64,000 nucleotides of DNA from Ceratopteris richardii (taxonomy: Eukaryota; Streptophyta; Polypodiopsida; Polypodiales; Pteridaceae): NCBI GenBank assembly GCA_020310875.1, contig CM035406.1, forward strand, positions 87,295,664 to 87,359,663, read 5' to 3'. A program made the position numbers and the translations under genes. This document shows positions 63,575 through 64,000 of this stretch, piece after piece. Under the pieces are notes generated by a model that saw only the letters and a list, made by a program, of their open reading frames with translations, did no database searches and was not told the origin of the DNA. Positions within the stretch are counted from its first letter, which is position 1; the number at the start of each line of letters is the position of its first letter.

Positions 63575-64000
63575 TATTTTATCAACTGAGGTCAGTTGCT
63601 TTTTCAACTGAGGGGCATGTTATAACTTATGGAATATGTTGGCCAATGCATTGTTGGATGGTAACATGGAATATGTTGGCCAATGCATTGTTGGATTGTA
63701 ACATGGAATATGTTGGCCAATGCATTGTTGGATTGTAACATGGAATATGTTGGTCAATGCATTGTTGGATTGTAACATGGAATATGTTGGCCAATGCATT
63801 GTTGGATTGTAACATGGAATATGTTGGCCAATGCATTGTTGGATTGTAATAGTAACATGGAATATGTTGAACAATGCATTGTAATTGTTAGAGTGTTAAA
63901 TTCTTTTATCAACTAAGGTCAGTTGCTTGTCAACTGAGAGGCATGTTGTATATTATTGAACAATGCATTGTTAAAGTGTTATATTATTAATGTATTAATA
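63575..64000 (+). repeat. 3' end of element M with duplicated purine tract
   Basis: tcaactgaggtcagttgctt, then caactgaggggcatgttataac (purine tract and possible LTR start TGTTATAAC at 63619), recur with changes at 63908-63955 (caactgagaggcatgttgta). The 37-bp tandem array lies between. The LTR, if that is what starts here, runs off the window. Confidence 0.6.
63631..63896 (+). repeat. 37-bp tandem array, about 7 units
   Basis: The unit starts ggaatatgttggccaatgca and ends ttgttggattgtaacat. Units begin at 63631, 63668, 63705, 63742, 63779 and 63816 (6-base insertion), with a partial unit at 63859. Units are almost identical. Open frames through it on the minus strand are artefacts of the repeat. 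Confidence 0.95.

Noticed and set aside
63620-63874. Possible CRISPR-like or repeated-peptide ORF
   Set aside because: Units are directly adjacent with no unique spacers, in a eukaryotic retroelement context; it is a 37-bp tandem repeat.

Overview
The window reads as nuclear DNA of a land plant with a large, repeat-swollen genome, for example a fern, a gymnosperm or a large angiosperm; the sequence alone does not fix the clade. It is AT-rich. It holds layered Ty1/Copia and Ty3/Gypsy LTR retrotransposons with plant-type tRNA-Met primer sites (TGGTATCAGAGC), a hAT-like MITE, a LINE scrap, tRNA-derived SINE-like repeats, long (GA)n/(GATA)n tracts, and one spliced plant-type gene.

Layout. 0.6-3.0 kb holds two Copia 3' ends; a 358-bp MITE with an 8-bp target duplication sits in the second. 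4.0-8.9 kb is a minus-strand LTR element (RLC-1) with TSD CTTCG and a tRNA-like module in both LTRs. 9.0-12.9 kb joins the gag half of one Copia family to the pol half of another (family C, copy A). 13.5-15.0 kb carries the last five exons of a monoacylglycerol-lipase-like alpha/beta hydrolase, the only host gene seen. 15.9-21.3 kb is a minus-strand Copia element (RLC-2) with TSD TAAAC. 22.9-24.5 kb is a Copia gag split by an inversion. 25.2-34.3 kb is a non-autonomous LTR element (H) with LTRs of about 2.8 kb packed with (GA)n, and only a gag-like zinc-knuckle ORF.

34.3-46.6 kb is a nest: family C copy B shares an LTR with a following copy D; D is cut by the LTR of Copia element E; and that LTR is cut by family C copy C, a complete element (36963-42116) with 229/230-bp LTRs and TSD AGATG. 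47.0-50.6 kb holds an unrecognised, broken coding region of about 1,170 codons (proline-rich, coiled coil, C-terminal domain) that runs into a polypurine tract and an LTR. 51.2-52.8 kb holds scraps (family C 3' end, LINE, Copia LTR end, tRNA-like repeat). 53.0-60.3 kb has two chromodomain-bearing Gypsy deletion derivatives, one inserted with TSD CTTTG into minus-strand Copia element F. 60.3-64.0 kb is a Gypsy gag-pol ending in a 37-bp tandem array.

No transposon protein here is intact. Stops, frameshifts and lost catalytic residues are found in all of them, so the window records successive insertion and decay around a gene whose 5' exons are not visible. Copies B and C share three premature stops, which suggests they descend from an already defective source copied in trans.
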